Below are positions 50,135 through 61,839 of a stretch of DNA of 64,000 bases, in pieces (the first letter of the stretch is position 1; every line of letters begins with the position of its first letter). Position numbers and translations under genes: made by a program. The stretch is from Allantophomopsis cytisporea. Taxonomy: Eukaryota; Ascomycota; Leotiomycetes; Phacidiales; Phacidiaceae. The stretch is taken from assembly GCA_024752435.1 (NCBI GenBank), contig CP103020.1, positions 930,001-994,000 of the forward strand, written 5' to 3'. The notes beneath the pieces are model-generated. The model was given only the letters and a program-made list of their open reading frames with translations. It did no database searches and had not been told where the DNA came from.

Positions 50135-50596
50135 ATGTGCACTGAGCAGAACACCCTCCACTTGTGCTGCAAGCATACCACCCGGCACACAAGCAGGTGT
50201 AAGTCCAGCTCTTTTCTCTCCTTCTTGAGAATCTCTTGCTCACTCAAAAAAAGGCCAACGAACCAAATATGGGACTTGTGCGCTTCTTGCGTCGAATTCT
50301 GGGAAAGGCAGCGCGTTGAAGAGCGCGTAGCACTGGAGCTCTATCGAAGATATCGTCACCTCCACAACTACTGGCTGCCCCTGGTAGCTCGTATCAATGG
50401 TGGTCTTATCTATCTCATTGAAGATCATTCCGCCGCCGCACGCCAAGCTTCTTCTCGTCGTACTTACTTCGATGCGATACAATTGCATCACGAGCAGCAG
50501 CGTCTTCGAAATATACACTTGGAGGAAGTCGTACCCTTGGGTATTGACTCGAGCTTGCTTGAGGAATCAAGCCCTTCACGCCAACATTTCTGCTGA
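50135..50596 (+). CDS. small Cys/His-containing protein of unknown function
   Basis: This single-exon frame of 153 residues opens MCTEQNTLHLCCKHTTRHTSRC, with spaced Cys and His residues, followed at about residue 48 by DLCASCVEFWERQR. The C-C-H-C plus CxxC layout resembles small zinc-binding-like proteins that are common and poorly described in leotiomycete and related genomes. That resemblance is from memory, not a search. The second half is helical, with Arg/Tyr-rich (ALELYRRYRHLHNYW) and Gln/Glu-rich segments. A potential donor AGCAG-GTGTAAGT near 50193-50200 means an intron is possible, but the frame reads through without a stop. The function is not known. Confidence 0.5.
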   Translation: MCTEQNTLHLCCKHTTRHTSRCKSSSFLSFLRISCSLKKRPTNQIWDLCASCVEFWERQRVEERVALELYRRYRHLHNYWLPLVARINGGLIYLIEDHSAAARQASSRRTYFDAIQLHHEQQRLRNIHLEEVVPLGIDSSLLEESSPSRQHFC

Positions 50597-53538
50597 GCTC
50601 TCTCCTTGATTTTCCTTGTCTTGGGGTTACTTGATGATTCTGGAGATTGGGTATATGTAAGCCACAATTATAATGAATAACTAATATTAGAGCTCAAATA
50701 GTTGAAATGTTCCGCTTTTATCAAATCGTTGGAAACAGTTAACGTCTAGATACGCTGATTGATATATACTTGATAGTGCTCGCTCTCTCAATTATCGGGC
50801 CAAGTCAAGTAACTCAAAAATACTGAAGATAGGTAACATGTAGAGAAGACTTCTAGGAACATGGGATATAAAGACTATAATAGCTAGATGGCTGATGCTT
50901 ACATATTGACAAAGAGTTGGATATTTTTCATATTATATTGCCTATGAGATATTAACAAGTGCTTGGAGATCTATTTGGTGAGAACAGTCAGAATTAGTCA
51001 AATATCAACTTGTTTGGTACTTTATATCTTGAAACCATGTCTCAAAACATTCGAAGTAGAACTCTGTAAAATGATCAACCTTGCTTTTTGTATGATCTGT
51101 CAATATGCCAGCATTGTGACTAGCTGCTGAGGTGAATACAGATGGCGAAATGATTGAAAGGAATAAATACAATCTAGTCTACAGCTGCTTAAATATATGA
51201 AGTTCAGTATCTGATTGGGGAGCACGCAATATGCGTATGTCGCATTGTGGGACCTACAAGTGAAGTGGGCACTTGCCTACGTACTTTGGCATATTCCCAT
51301 ACCAAAGAGAGAGACATATATATATATATAGCTATTAAAAATCGCATAACTCTTGATAATCAACTAGCTTCAGTGGTCGCATATTTATCAATATGCACAT
51401 AAGCATAAACATAAAGAGAGTGGAGAAGCTTTAAATGAAAGTGTTCTAAAAAAAATTGTGTATCTTGAGAAAAACTTCATAGCTCATTGAAAATTCCGTA
51501 GCTCCCAAGAAACCTCTATTCTTCAATGGCGGTATAGCTTCGAAATAATGTACGTACAGCTCACAACAACTATGTGATTAGCAACGGCTGTGTGACTCTT
51601 GGTAACTGTACTGCATATCCTGTAAGTCTCATGTGTTGCCGATCTCCACTTCAACTTTGCTGATCTTATCAAAAGTGCATGTACGACAGATTCTGGAACA
51701 CACGCATCCCAAATTCTCTGGAACAAAACTAAAATAAACTCCGCCGTTTGTTGTTCCTGCCAAATGGCAACTAGAGGCTATTCCATGCCCTTCTGGTTTC
51801 ATATGCAGTATCTAACTTTGAATGTCGGAACGAATCATCCATCGTTCGTTAGTACACATGAAAGAACCCCAACTTGGTGTCCCATTGTATTTTCTTCCAA
51901 GATAGATGTGCTGAACACCTACAAAATGCAGTCAATGATCTTCTCCAGCTTGTAGTCCATCATGAGTAAGTATGCCCAGGGCTCTTCCTGTTGATGGGTG
52001 AATATGCAGATGCCATTGCAGACGTACCAGAGACCACACGATATAGATGTATCACAGTACTATGGACTTAGGGAGCGCAATGGCGGAAATCATGCCTCAA
52101 TACCCTTGCAGCTATCATAAATGATACAGTCACAAGATATGCCTTGCCCCGGTGAGATTCATGCTTTCGTCGGTGAGCACTCTGGAGGTCAGGAACCAGA
52201 CATATCGGATGTGAATTTTGTAGGAGGAGCGATGATGGCGGTCTGTAACTATGGACTGCGTACAGGCTGGCTGAGAATGTGACGAGCAGAAGAATTGTCT
52301 CACTTTCATGTAACACACAACGTGCGCGGGGACTTCTCCGGATACTCTCTACCCTATTGTGAATCGAGTTCAAGCTCAAAGCTAGTCAGACGATGTGTTC
52401 ATGAACTCTTGAAGGCGAGCCGTGTCGTGTAGATATCTATGTACCTTACTTAGCTACTGTAGAAATGAGAGTGAAAGCTTTCAGCCTCAGTTGTAGCGGC
52501 CAGGATAGTGCGGTGTCTCCGGTCTGTGATTGGTTGAGGGTAACGGTCTCACCGAGTTAGGCTCTTCCCAGCTGTGCGGGAAGTGGAAGATAGCAGCCAC
52601 AGTACCAAAAGAGTCTACCAATGTCCACATTCGGTGAAGCAAAACTCCACCCAAAGCACCGCCCTATGGACCTAGACCGTCAATGTAGAGCCAAAAAAAA
52701 AAAAAGAACCTTCGAACTAACAAAGGGTCTCAGTACCACGCAAAACATCAACAACCCCACAAGAGGATGACTTCCTACTGGTCACTTTGTTGTATGAAAC
52801 TTTTTCTTCCCTGAGCACAGAGTCATTTTCACGTGGAAAATGTCTCCAGAGTATGGACTCGGGCTTTTTCCGTTCGCCCTTTTATCCCGAAACTACATAC
52901 AGACTTGACATGAAAACAAACACCCCACCCCTAGATATGCCTCGCCATCAAAGGAATCTTCATGATCTGGCCTGTCTATCTTATCTCGGTCAGTCCGAAG
53001 AAGATATGCCTTCATTTCTTAGTCGTACGTGTGCAGCGCCTTGAGCCCCACCTTTAGCAAAGCCACTGCAAAGACCATGGGATTAGGACAGCTGGAGAAG
53101 TCAGATATCGAGAAGAAGAAGAAAAAGCATGGAGTTCGTAGCCAGCCACAGATAACGGACATGCTGCATTTGGAAACATGCTTCTCTCCTACCATGTACT
53201 TTTTGATAATCCGCAGCGAATTTACTCACAAACTGTGGCATTCTATTCCTCATAAATACATCATGATCACCCAAATATCTCTTCATATTAGCAGAGTACA
53301 CCGAGTCGCTTGAATACTCAGATTGAGAACGTTGGACGCAGACTTCTAGTTCGTCTTTGACTAATCCTCCGCGAGGTGAGATTACACTTGCATTCTAATC
53401 CCAAGTCTGCATGTTCTGAGTCTAACTATTTGGTCAACAGAAGTTCAAATCCAAGTCCGAGTCCAAGTCAGCCTATTGACAGAAAGATATACCTCGGATA
53501 CAAAAGGCGAAATTATCGAGACCGTTCTACTGTCAATC
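50597..53538. other. intergenic region upstream of the MFS transporter
   Basis: These 2.9 kb have no supported gene. An AT dinucleotide run lies at 51316-51330 and a 13-A run at 52693-52705. A likely 5' UTR intron of the transporter gene runs about 53376-53440: GTGAGA donor, CTAACT branch, CAACAG acceptor. Confidence 0.45.
53376..53440 (+). other. candidate 5' UTR intron of the MFS gene
   Basis: GAG-GTGAGA at the left, a CTAAC branch site 19 nt before the end and a CAACAG acceptor give a 65-nt intron like the coding ones. The frame upstream has no ATG after its last stop, so the intron would lie in the leader. Confidence 0.4.
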
Positions 53539-55627
53539 ATGATTGCTGCCGAGGATCTTGCTTCGCTTCAAGATCATTTCTCTAGTGATAGTGAAAAGCA
53601 AAAGAATCTACCCTCTACGTCGATCGAGGATGTTACAGGAGGATCAAGTGCCAACAGCTCTCGTCCGCCTTCTAATTTAGAACGTGGAGCAGCTTCCATC
53701 GCTACAAAGGTTGGGTGGAGATTTATGGCTGCTTTTGCCTGTCTATGTCTTGTCAATCTTGTTTGTGCTATCGATGCTACAATTGTAGCTGTAGCATTAC
53801 CAGTAAGTCACTATTCCATCTTATTAACCTGGACGCTTATGTTTATCTGAAGACTATAGCGACAAAACTAAATGGAACCTCAATTGAAGCCTTCTGGACC
53901 GGCACTTCCTTTCTCCTTACTTCAACTGTTTTCCAGCCATCATGGGCTTCTTTTAGTCACATCTTTGGCAGGCAGCCAGTGTTGCTTGCTGCTTTGTCAT
54001 TTTTTACCGCGGGGTCTATTGTTACCTCTCTTGCCACAAACTTTACCGTCGTTCTCATAGGTCGTTGCGTTCAGGGGATTGGCGGGGGCGGTTTGGTAGC
54101 TCTCACATATGTGATCGTTACCGATATGGTGTCATTGAGAGAGCGTGGGAAGTGGTTCGGACTTATCAGTCTTCAATGGGCCATCGGAAGTATCACAGGT
54201 TAGTCCCCAGATATACAACTGCTCGCACCGCAGAATTTCATGCTATCTGAATACATCAAGAAGCCAAAGTTATATGGCTCTTTCGAGTTTTGATCTGGCA
54301 GGGTTTTTCAAGAGGCAGTTCTATGGGGCATCTTAGTGAAGAAGTCCATAACATAAAATGCGAGGATACAGTCAAATTGGTTGAGCTAACTCCTAAGCAG
54401 GGCCTATTCTTGGGGGTGTTTTCAGTGAGCATAACTGGCGTTGGATTTTTTGGTTGAATATTCCTTTTTGTGTAATCGCCTTTATCGGTATTCCTGTATT
54501 TTTGCGGTTCAACCAGAAGATTGCATCCATTTCTGAAAAGTTGAAGAAATTCGATTGGATTGGATCATTTATTTTTGTCTCGTCGGTGACGAGCTTCTTA
54601 GTCCCTTTGACATGGGGTGAGTATCCCTCGATAGTCGATTGAGATTTTCGACTAATCAATAACAGGAGGTGTGATGTATCCGTGGAATAGCTGGCAAACA
54701 TATGTACCTTTACTCCTCGGTGCACTTGGTATGCTCGGATTTATTGCCTATTCAAAGTTCGTATCAGTCGAGCCTTTGATTCGTGGTAGCATGTTTCGAA
54801 GCTCAACTGCAAGGAGCGCTTACTTTGGTACGATCGTACATGGAGCAATTGTCTGGAGTATCTTGTACTACATGCCGCTGTACTTCCAAGTAGCTATGGA
54901 GTATAGTCCTGTCAAGTCCGGAGTCGCCATCCTCCCTCTCACCCTCACCAGCGCCCCAGCAGCTGTGATAGTTGGGCTCATCATCACTAAGACTGGAAAA
55001 TATCGACCCTGTATTGTAAGCACAGTTAAGCAAAGATGTATTTGAAGAAGTTGCTAACAGGTTGTTTAGTGGGTCGGTTGGGTCCTCACAACTCTCGGCT
55101 CCGGATTGTTGGTGTATTTAGAGGTAAATACCAGCAGTCCTGTTTGGATTGTGATATGCATTATTCCGGGACTTGGTACCGGTATGCTCTACTCTGCCCA
55201 GTCCTTTGCCGTCCAAGCATCATCCACAAATGCCGACCTCGCATTTGCCGCTGCAATGTATTCGTTCTTCCGTTCCTTCGGTCAAACACTGGGAGTGGCA
55301 ATTGGCGGCGTCATTTTCCAGAACGTATTCAAGAAAAAGCTCCTCGATATCCCAGAAATTGCTAGTCATGCGGCAGAGCTGGCAAAAGACGCAAGTGGTC
55401 TGGTCGAGGTCTTGAAGCAGTATCCGTCCAGTCAAGAAGCCATACAGACAGAAATTGTGGTTGCCTATGTGGATAGTCTCAGATCTGTCTGGATAGCAAT
55501 GTGCGCCTTGGCCAGTGTAGCGATGCTTGTAAGCTTTTTTTTTACAAAAGCAATGAGCTTGGAAAGGGATTTGGAAACAGATCAGATGTTCCTAGTCCTC
55601 AAGGAGATAAAGGATGAAGAGCATTAA
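53539..55627 (+). CDS. major facilitator superfamily transporter, DHA2 (14-helix) drug:H+ antiporter type
   Basis: This proton-coupled plasma or organelle membrane exporter has 577 residues. Five exons are in phase: 53539-53802, 53853-54198, 54401-54616, 54666-55015 and 55070-55627. A 60-residue Ser-rich cytosolic tail precedes the helices. Family motifs are AIDATIVAVALPTIA in helix 1 (motif D1), SHIFGRQPVLL in the first cytosolic loop (motif A), the GRCVQGIGGGGLVAL segment and SITGPILGGVFS (motif C, antiporter signature) across the second splice junction. Helix count by eye is near fourteen. Such transporters export toxic metabolites or drugs. No biosynthetic gene cluster surrounds it, so the substrate is not indicated. 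The second intron is 202 nt, the others about 50. Confidence 0.9.
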
Positions 55628-58600
55628 GTTTCTTGCCCTGTGTGTAATCGATGGCATTTAAAAAAGAGAAGTTATCAATATAATCACATTTACTAGATAA
55701 ACCCTGAACCTTTCGGTGGTATTATGGCTAAAGGTATGAGATTGCAAGCAGTAGGATATTAAGATTTTCAACAGGGGCCATCTTAGTATGTTCCGGACTC
55801 ACAATATCCTGCTTTGACGATTTTTCTCTTGATATCGGGTTCCCTTCTTGTTCGCCTTATTACGAGTGCTCGTGTGTGAGCACTAGATGCGTCGAGCATT
55901 AACTCTATGGTCTTTCATATAGCAAAATGCGTTCTCGGTCTTACTCCTTAAATGGCTTGAATGGCGCGACAAGTGCTATACAATGAAAAAATGCGATGAC
56001 ATATCCTGAGGAATAAAAACTCGGTCCCTGAAATCAGCTGTGTATCTTATGTTGAAGCACTTACCATCCCCTGATTGCTAAGCTACAATGAGAACTCGGA
56101 TCTTTGGTTGTGTAGACAACACAAGCGTGTCTGCTCATAGCTACTGCTCCAGAAGTATTCCGCCATTCTTGATGCTCTACTGCTCTGCGCGGCATATATG
56201 TATCTACGTAACTGCCAGCAGAAATTGTTTAGCCACCGTGCTCCCGGTTTCCGGAGCCTAGCGGGTGTGTGTGCTTACTCACATTGATCCTTAGTTTGCA
56301 GATCTTCATAAGTCATACAGTTTTCCTCTCTGTTTACAAGGAGTAATGAATAAGTGCAAGTTTATACAGGCACTGTAAGTCTGCTAACAAAGCCCTTAGG
56401 TGCAGTGAATTTGCCTCCAATATTCACGTGCCAATGGCTCATCGTCATTTAAAAGCGGTGTTAGTGCTTAAAGAACCGTGCTGACGATGAGCAAAAATTG
56501 CTTTGCTCGCAATGGATCTCACAGTTTTGATGCTGCAGCAGTACCGTGCGAGATGCCCTTGTCCACCATTCCTCCAGGAGTAGGGTTCATGCGTGATGGC
56601 GAACACTAAGAAGCACCTAAGATTGCTGTGAACTTATCCTTTCTGGTGCCCTGCAATGCTCTATCTACCTCCTTGGTTCGTGCGAACACGAGAGATAGAT
56701 GATCTGTTGGTAGAGTGTTGATACTGAGCGAGCATGCCCCGGTATCCTGGCGTGCCGAATGCCTGCTCTTTTCTCATGAGGACACTATCTTATTGCGTAT
56801 ATCTCATCAGATAAGACAAATGAGTAAAGATGCTATTGGAAGATAGGTGCCCATTGACATCTTCGATGACATTGAATGTTCAAACATATATATGAAACCC
56901 TCTAATATATTCTTGCTTCGCCGGCGAAGAAGCGAGTGAGTACGTATTTGAACCAGGCAGAGACTAACATACAAGAGGTGGGCATTCAGTTTATACTCTG
57001 TATATGTGCTGTACCCTACTACAATCCGCAGTTTATAATTAAGGTAGCCGAGCCATTTCTATGCTGGCTATGCTGGCATACATACATGCGAAGGATTTCC
57101 AAGATATCAGAGAATCAATACTCCCCATGAGTACAGGCCTGGTGCGTGCCTGGTACCCTCCTCGGTCTACATTCCGAGAACTCCATTACTGGCGTGAACT
57201 CTATACAGTAGGAATGGGCTTCCGAAGCTTTTCCAACGCCGCTCTTCTATTCTGGTCTCTTCATGGTCTACTGTACATAGTATTTCCCAGTCATGAGATT
57301 ATCGCCGGTTGTGGCCTTCTGGAAAAGACCGTGGCACAGTGACCGCTATTCCTCTATTGAGTTTAAGCCCAATGTGAGGTTCAGGAGACGTGCTCTTCTA
57401 GTTCAACACTTGACTTGCTCCCCTTCACAGACTCGTAGATCTCCTGAAAGCTATCCGACCTTGTGTGGGTAATAAACGATGTAGCGATGGGGCACACACA
57501 TGTCTTTGGGTGGGTGCGTTGAAAGCTGATAAAGTATGATTTTCGGAAGATCGACAAACCTAATCTTCCACCCACCAATCTACTCCAGATTCACCTAGTC
57601 ATGCATTCTGCAATGATGCCTCTCGGCTGTTCGTAGAAGCTTACCTCTTGGTGGGCCTCCTCTACTCCTTGTTAGTATTTCGTACAAGCGGGTTTCACCG
57701 CGGGTGAAGGCTGAAAATTAACTTTGCAAACGTCCAATGCGGAGACTACTCGGAAATCTCAGCATCGCTTTATCATACATACAATAGTACGGAGTATCTC
57801 CTCCTAGAGACTGCTTTCACAGAGGAAGGAAGATGACCAAAGTAATACATCTAGAAAATGTGATGAATGCATACTGCAAGATTCTATATATAGTCGGAAA
57901 CCTCTCAATACATGATTGTAAAAAATTTGTTAGATGGCCAAAGAAATAAACAGTGTCTCCATTGCACCTCTAAGCGGCAAAATTCTGGTGAGTTTTCAAG
58001 AGCACAGACAATTGAGAAAAAGTAGCGAGCTGGCAATTCGGTGCCACAGGAGGGGAGAGGGGTTAAGAGAGGACGATGTCTGTGCCAAAGACCTCGCATT
58101 GTTCAAGCTTCGTAGTTCCCGTTTTAGTCGTTGATGGGAGAGATGCTGTATGAATACGTATGGCGCATACAGAGTATGTAGCAGTCTGCATCGACCATTG
58201 TGAAATGAGGTTGATATCTTCTCTCTTCTCGTTGTTGCTCTCAACTTTTACTCGCCCCTCTTCTTTTGTGGCTCCGTCCGCGGGTCCCACATCGCGATCG
58301 GGGGATGTTGCAGATGAGATGATGGGATTGTGGGCTTGGTCGCTGAAAGCTCTATACTCTACTCGGCAGATCTCGAATGCTTTTCGCCTTTTTTGCCCTT
58401 TTCGCCCGCGCTTTTACCGGGTGTTGATCGCATGGATGAGATAGGAAGCGCACGACGTAAGAGGTTTTAGCTTGGAGAAGCACTCCATCCTGACATCAAA
58501 TCCTGAATCTCAAGGTAATAGTAGGTATGATACATTTGTCGTCGGTACACCTCAGTACTGGTGAGACTTTTGTGCATCTCAAGCATGTTTGGCGGCTGTA

Positions 58601-59488
58601 ACCTTCAATTAAAAAGCCGTATCCACACAATTTCTACAGTAGCAACGATGAACGACACTGATTTGATGAATAGCGCGCCTACATGACAGGGTATTCAGAG
58701 ACGATTAAGACGCCGTCTACTCACCATCTACTCGTGGAGGATTAGATGTCAGCAGGTCATCCAGGGAAAAAGCTGGCATCTTGAAAGCTATCGACAAAAT
58801 GAAGCCACATACTGCTGACCAATCGCAGAATTAGAAAGGTCGTTTTGAAAAGGAGAGCCATGGACCATGGCTGGTTTTGTACTTGACCTGGCTTATGCAT
58901 GCATATGAGGCCCATAGCGCTTGTTGGCCAAACTAAAATGCTTGTTCTGCGAATACGGGGAAGGACTGAGACTGAGACTGATTATTGCTGCATATTAGCA
59001 TTCGTACCTTACTAAACTCTCCCTTGGTATGTACATACACGTAAGGTTAGGATAGTGTTGTGGAAAAGGTCTAGTCACCTTTGACACAAGTACATGCACA
59101 TAGACAGTACTATCGAGTGAGTACTGAATCGTATGAACAAATCGATGTTGGATTCATTATCTATACGGAGTGCGTGACAGAAGATGGTGCATCCTATTAG
59201 GTGTTTGTAAGTATGGTAGTAGGGAGTCGAGTAAGGCACAGGAACATGCGTTAAGCAAAAGAAAAAAGGCACGAGAAAGAGGCTAAAGCAAGGCACAGGT
59301 AGACAGACATACCGGGGTGGGGGAGACGGGCCATAGGCACAGAGGTCGGGGAATGATGTTTGCTAGAGATTTCCATGGCGATCCTTCTACAATCAGAGTT
59401 AGTCTGTCGACCCCGGTATCCTGCTAAAATGCACGTCTCCTCTCCACTTCCAGAACTCGGCACAAGAGCGAAGTGATGGAGGGGGTGG

Positions 59489-59530
59489 AGTCGAGTCGAG
59501 TCGAGTAGAGTAATGAAGAGTAATGAAGAG
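59489..59530. repeat. GAGTC and TAATGAAGAG tandem repeats
   Basis: Three GAGTC units are followed by two copies of TAATGAAGAG (59511-59530) and a degenerate third copy. Confidence 0.7.
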
Positions 59531-60005
59531 CAATGAAAGGTCCATCTGAGCTACAATAATTTCATTCATGCGTCAGCGGTCAGTGAATGATGACTTGCTA
59601 AGGCCGAGTAGCTTCCTGACCGTCTCTCGAATTGGCTCACGTTGGACGCCTCATTTAAGAGCACAGAAAGAAATTCTATGGATGCATGTATGTATCCTTA
59701 GAACAGACGGAGTAGAGTAGACACGGCCCCGGGTGTGCTTCGCATGGCGCTGAAAAAATGCCTGTGCCGTCTACCAACAGTCCATTCTCGGGCGGGACAA
59801 TGAATAGGGCTGACTCGAAAGTTTAATATTCGTTGGTAGATAGATACTCACGATACCTCACAGACTGACTGCATGGTCAGGTACGGGTTGGAATCCAGGA
59901 TTGAGTTGGTGGCTTCTCTAGAAGCAAGAAGAGGCAAATCCAGCAAAATGAAGATTGAAGAGCGTAGTAGATGGAGCAAGCCCCCGATACAGCCAACGAC
60001 CAGGT

Positions 60006-60041
60006 ATTCATTCATTCATTCATTCATTCATTCATTCATTC
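60006..60041. repeat. (ATTC)9 microsatellite
   Basis: Nine perfect ATTC units; the repeat then decays to ATTAATTC. Confidence 0.85.
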
Positions 60042-60430
60042 ATTAATTCGTTCATGTACGTACTCACTAGACTGTAATATCCACCCGCATTCGTGGTCAT
60101 GGAACAGGCATTAACCTTCACTTGTTATGCGTCCTATCTGTTATCTGTGGAAGATTAGTCTACCTATCTATGTACATACCTACCCACCTAGCCCCCAGAA
60201 GAACCCATTACCCAACTCGCGTGCGCACATGTACATTATGTAGTACAGAGATATTCATTCGGACACGTTCAAATCTGCGATCGATGAGAATACTAAGGTA
60301 GTAGTAACCTTACTGTACGGAGTAATCATAATATTCCGCTCATACTCCGTACCACCATACCTTGATCCTCTACAATCGCTACTGCGTACCTAGGTATTCT
60401 ACAATAATACCTGGACCCTGACTTGGCCTG

Positions 60431-60470
60431 ACTTGACTTGACTTGACTTGACTTGACTTGACTTGACTTG
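60431..60470. repeat. (ACTTG)8 minisatellite
   Basis: Eight perfect ACTTG units flanked by degenerate copies (ACTTGGCCTG before, ATTTG after). Confidence 0.85.
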
Positions 60471-61839
60471 ATTTGCAGCAAACACGCATAGTAAGTAACC
60501 CGTCCAACTAATTACTTACTTAATTACTCATGACTAAGTAATACAGCCATTCTACTTCACCATCCGGAGAATTGTCTACGGAAGTACTCGCTCGGCCTTA
60601 GAGCAGAAGTGACTGACTACCTTACCTTGGTATTTACTTACTCACTCGGTACCTGAGTACGTATTCAGTAAGCAGCTACATGAATACATCCTTTTACCAT
60701 ACTACTTACCTAGGTACCTACCTACCTTTGCGTATGAGTGCAGGGTCAACATGGTGCGCGTCTAGTGTCACTATACCTGCGCCACATATGTGCCCTCGCC
60801 CTGTCACACACATCTCTAATGAACCCCATGTGAACACGCAGTGCCGCACCATCTTCAAGCCCTTCCTGTCAAAGATCCTTGGTCATATGCGCACGGAATC
60901 TGCACAACAAAACACCAATGTGGTTACTAACATCCAAAGCTTTTACATAAATCAACGGCCATAACTTGGTAGGCCAACTCGAAGGGCAACCCCTCTGCTA
61001 TTGCTCGGCCAGCGCCTCAAACCGCACTATTCCTTGACCCTCTCCCGTAAATTCTTTCGTTTTTGGAAAAGAAAGAAAACACAGACGAGCTACACTTACT
61101 TTGCTCAATGACATTGACCATGGGATCTCCTGTTAATCATATGGACCCATTTTAGATCAATCGCTAGGATAGAAAATAACCACATTCTAATTCGGGGAAG
61201 ATTCAGGGTCGTTCAACTAAAGAACCATGAAGTCTACCCTCATCGGAGTCCTTCCCAAGCCTCTTGCTGAGGCTCCGCTACTGCAGATCAAGTCAAGATA
61301 ACTCCTATTGCTGTGCGATCCACCTCCACATCTCTAAGTGCTGCAATCCATGTCTTCGCCTCTACGCACGACCCTTCAAGAGATGTTAAATGCTGTATGA
61401 TTCCCTTGCGTTTTGTACTTCTCCAACCACTCGGATTCCCATGTCCCTGGTTTGGCTCACACACTCACTTCTTCAAGACCTTCCTTTGCATCGATCAACA
61501 TGTAAGTTCTCATCTACGGCTCCTACCTGTATGGCATCTCCATATCCTTGCAAGGTATCGATCCTTCGTGCCGTCCTTCAGGATTGCCACCTGTGTAGAC
61601 ATCAACACCTCCCATGTCATCGAAACCGATTGTTATCAAGATACGAACTCTTGACCATGTACCATGCTAAATGTTCATCTAGTCAATATCTCAATCAACT
61701 ATCAGCCGTTGACGGCCACCCACGTCCGCGGGTGCCTCCACGCTGAAAACTTTCCCGTCCTTCAAGACGCTGTCCATCATTCAAGTCTTCCTCTTCACCG
61801 AACCCGTCAATAGCTGCTGGAAAGGACGACTTGACAAAC

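Larger units (their letters stand above)
55628..61839. other. 6.2-kb gene-poor region upstream of the receptor gene
   Basis: There is no supported gene. The region is rich in short tandem repeats (see separate entries) and contains TACGGAGTA motifs at 57788-57796, 60316-60324 and 60343-60351, the last as TACTCCGTA. The 800 bp before the receptor start are pyrimidine-rich on the plus strand and contain short upstream frames at 61313-61746. These would be uORFs if the leader is long. Confidence 0.45.

Noticed and set aside
57061..57342. 93-codon plus-strand open frame
   Set aside because: It is short, has no recognisable domain and lies in repeat-rich intergenic DNA; chance is the simplest explanation.
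60006..60470. ATTC and ACTTG repeats considered as telomeric or centromeric DNA
   Set aside because: They do not match the fungal telomere TTAGGG, are short, and lie within normal intergenic sequence between ordinary genes.
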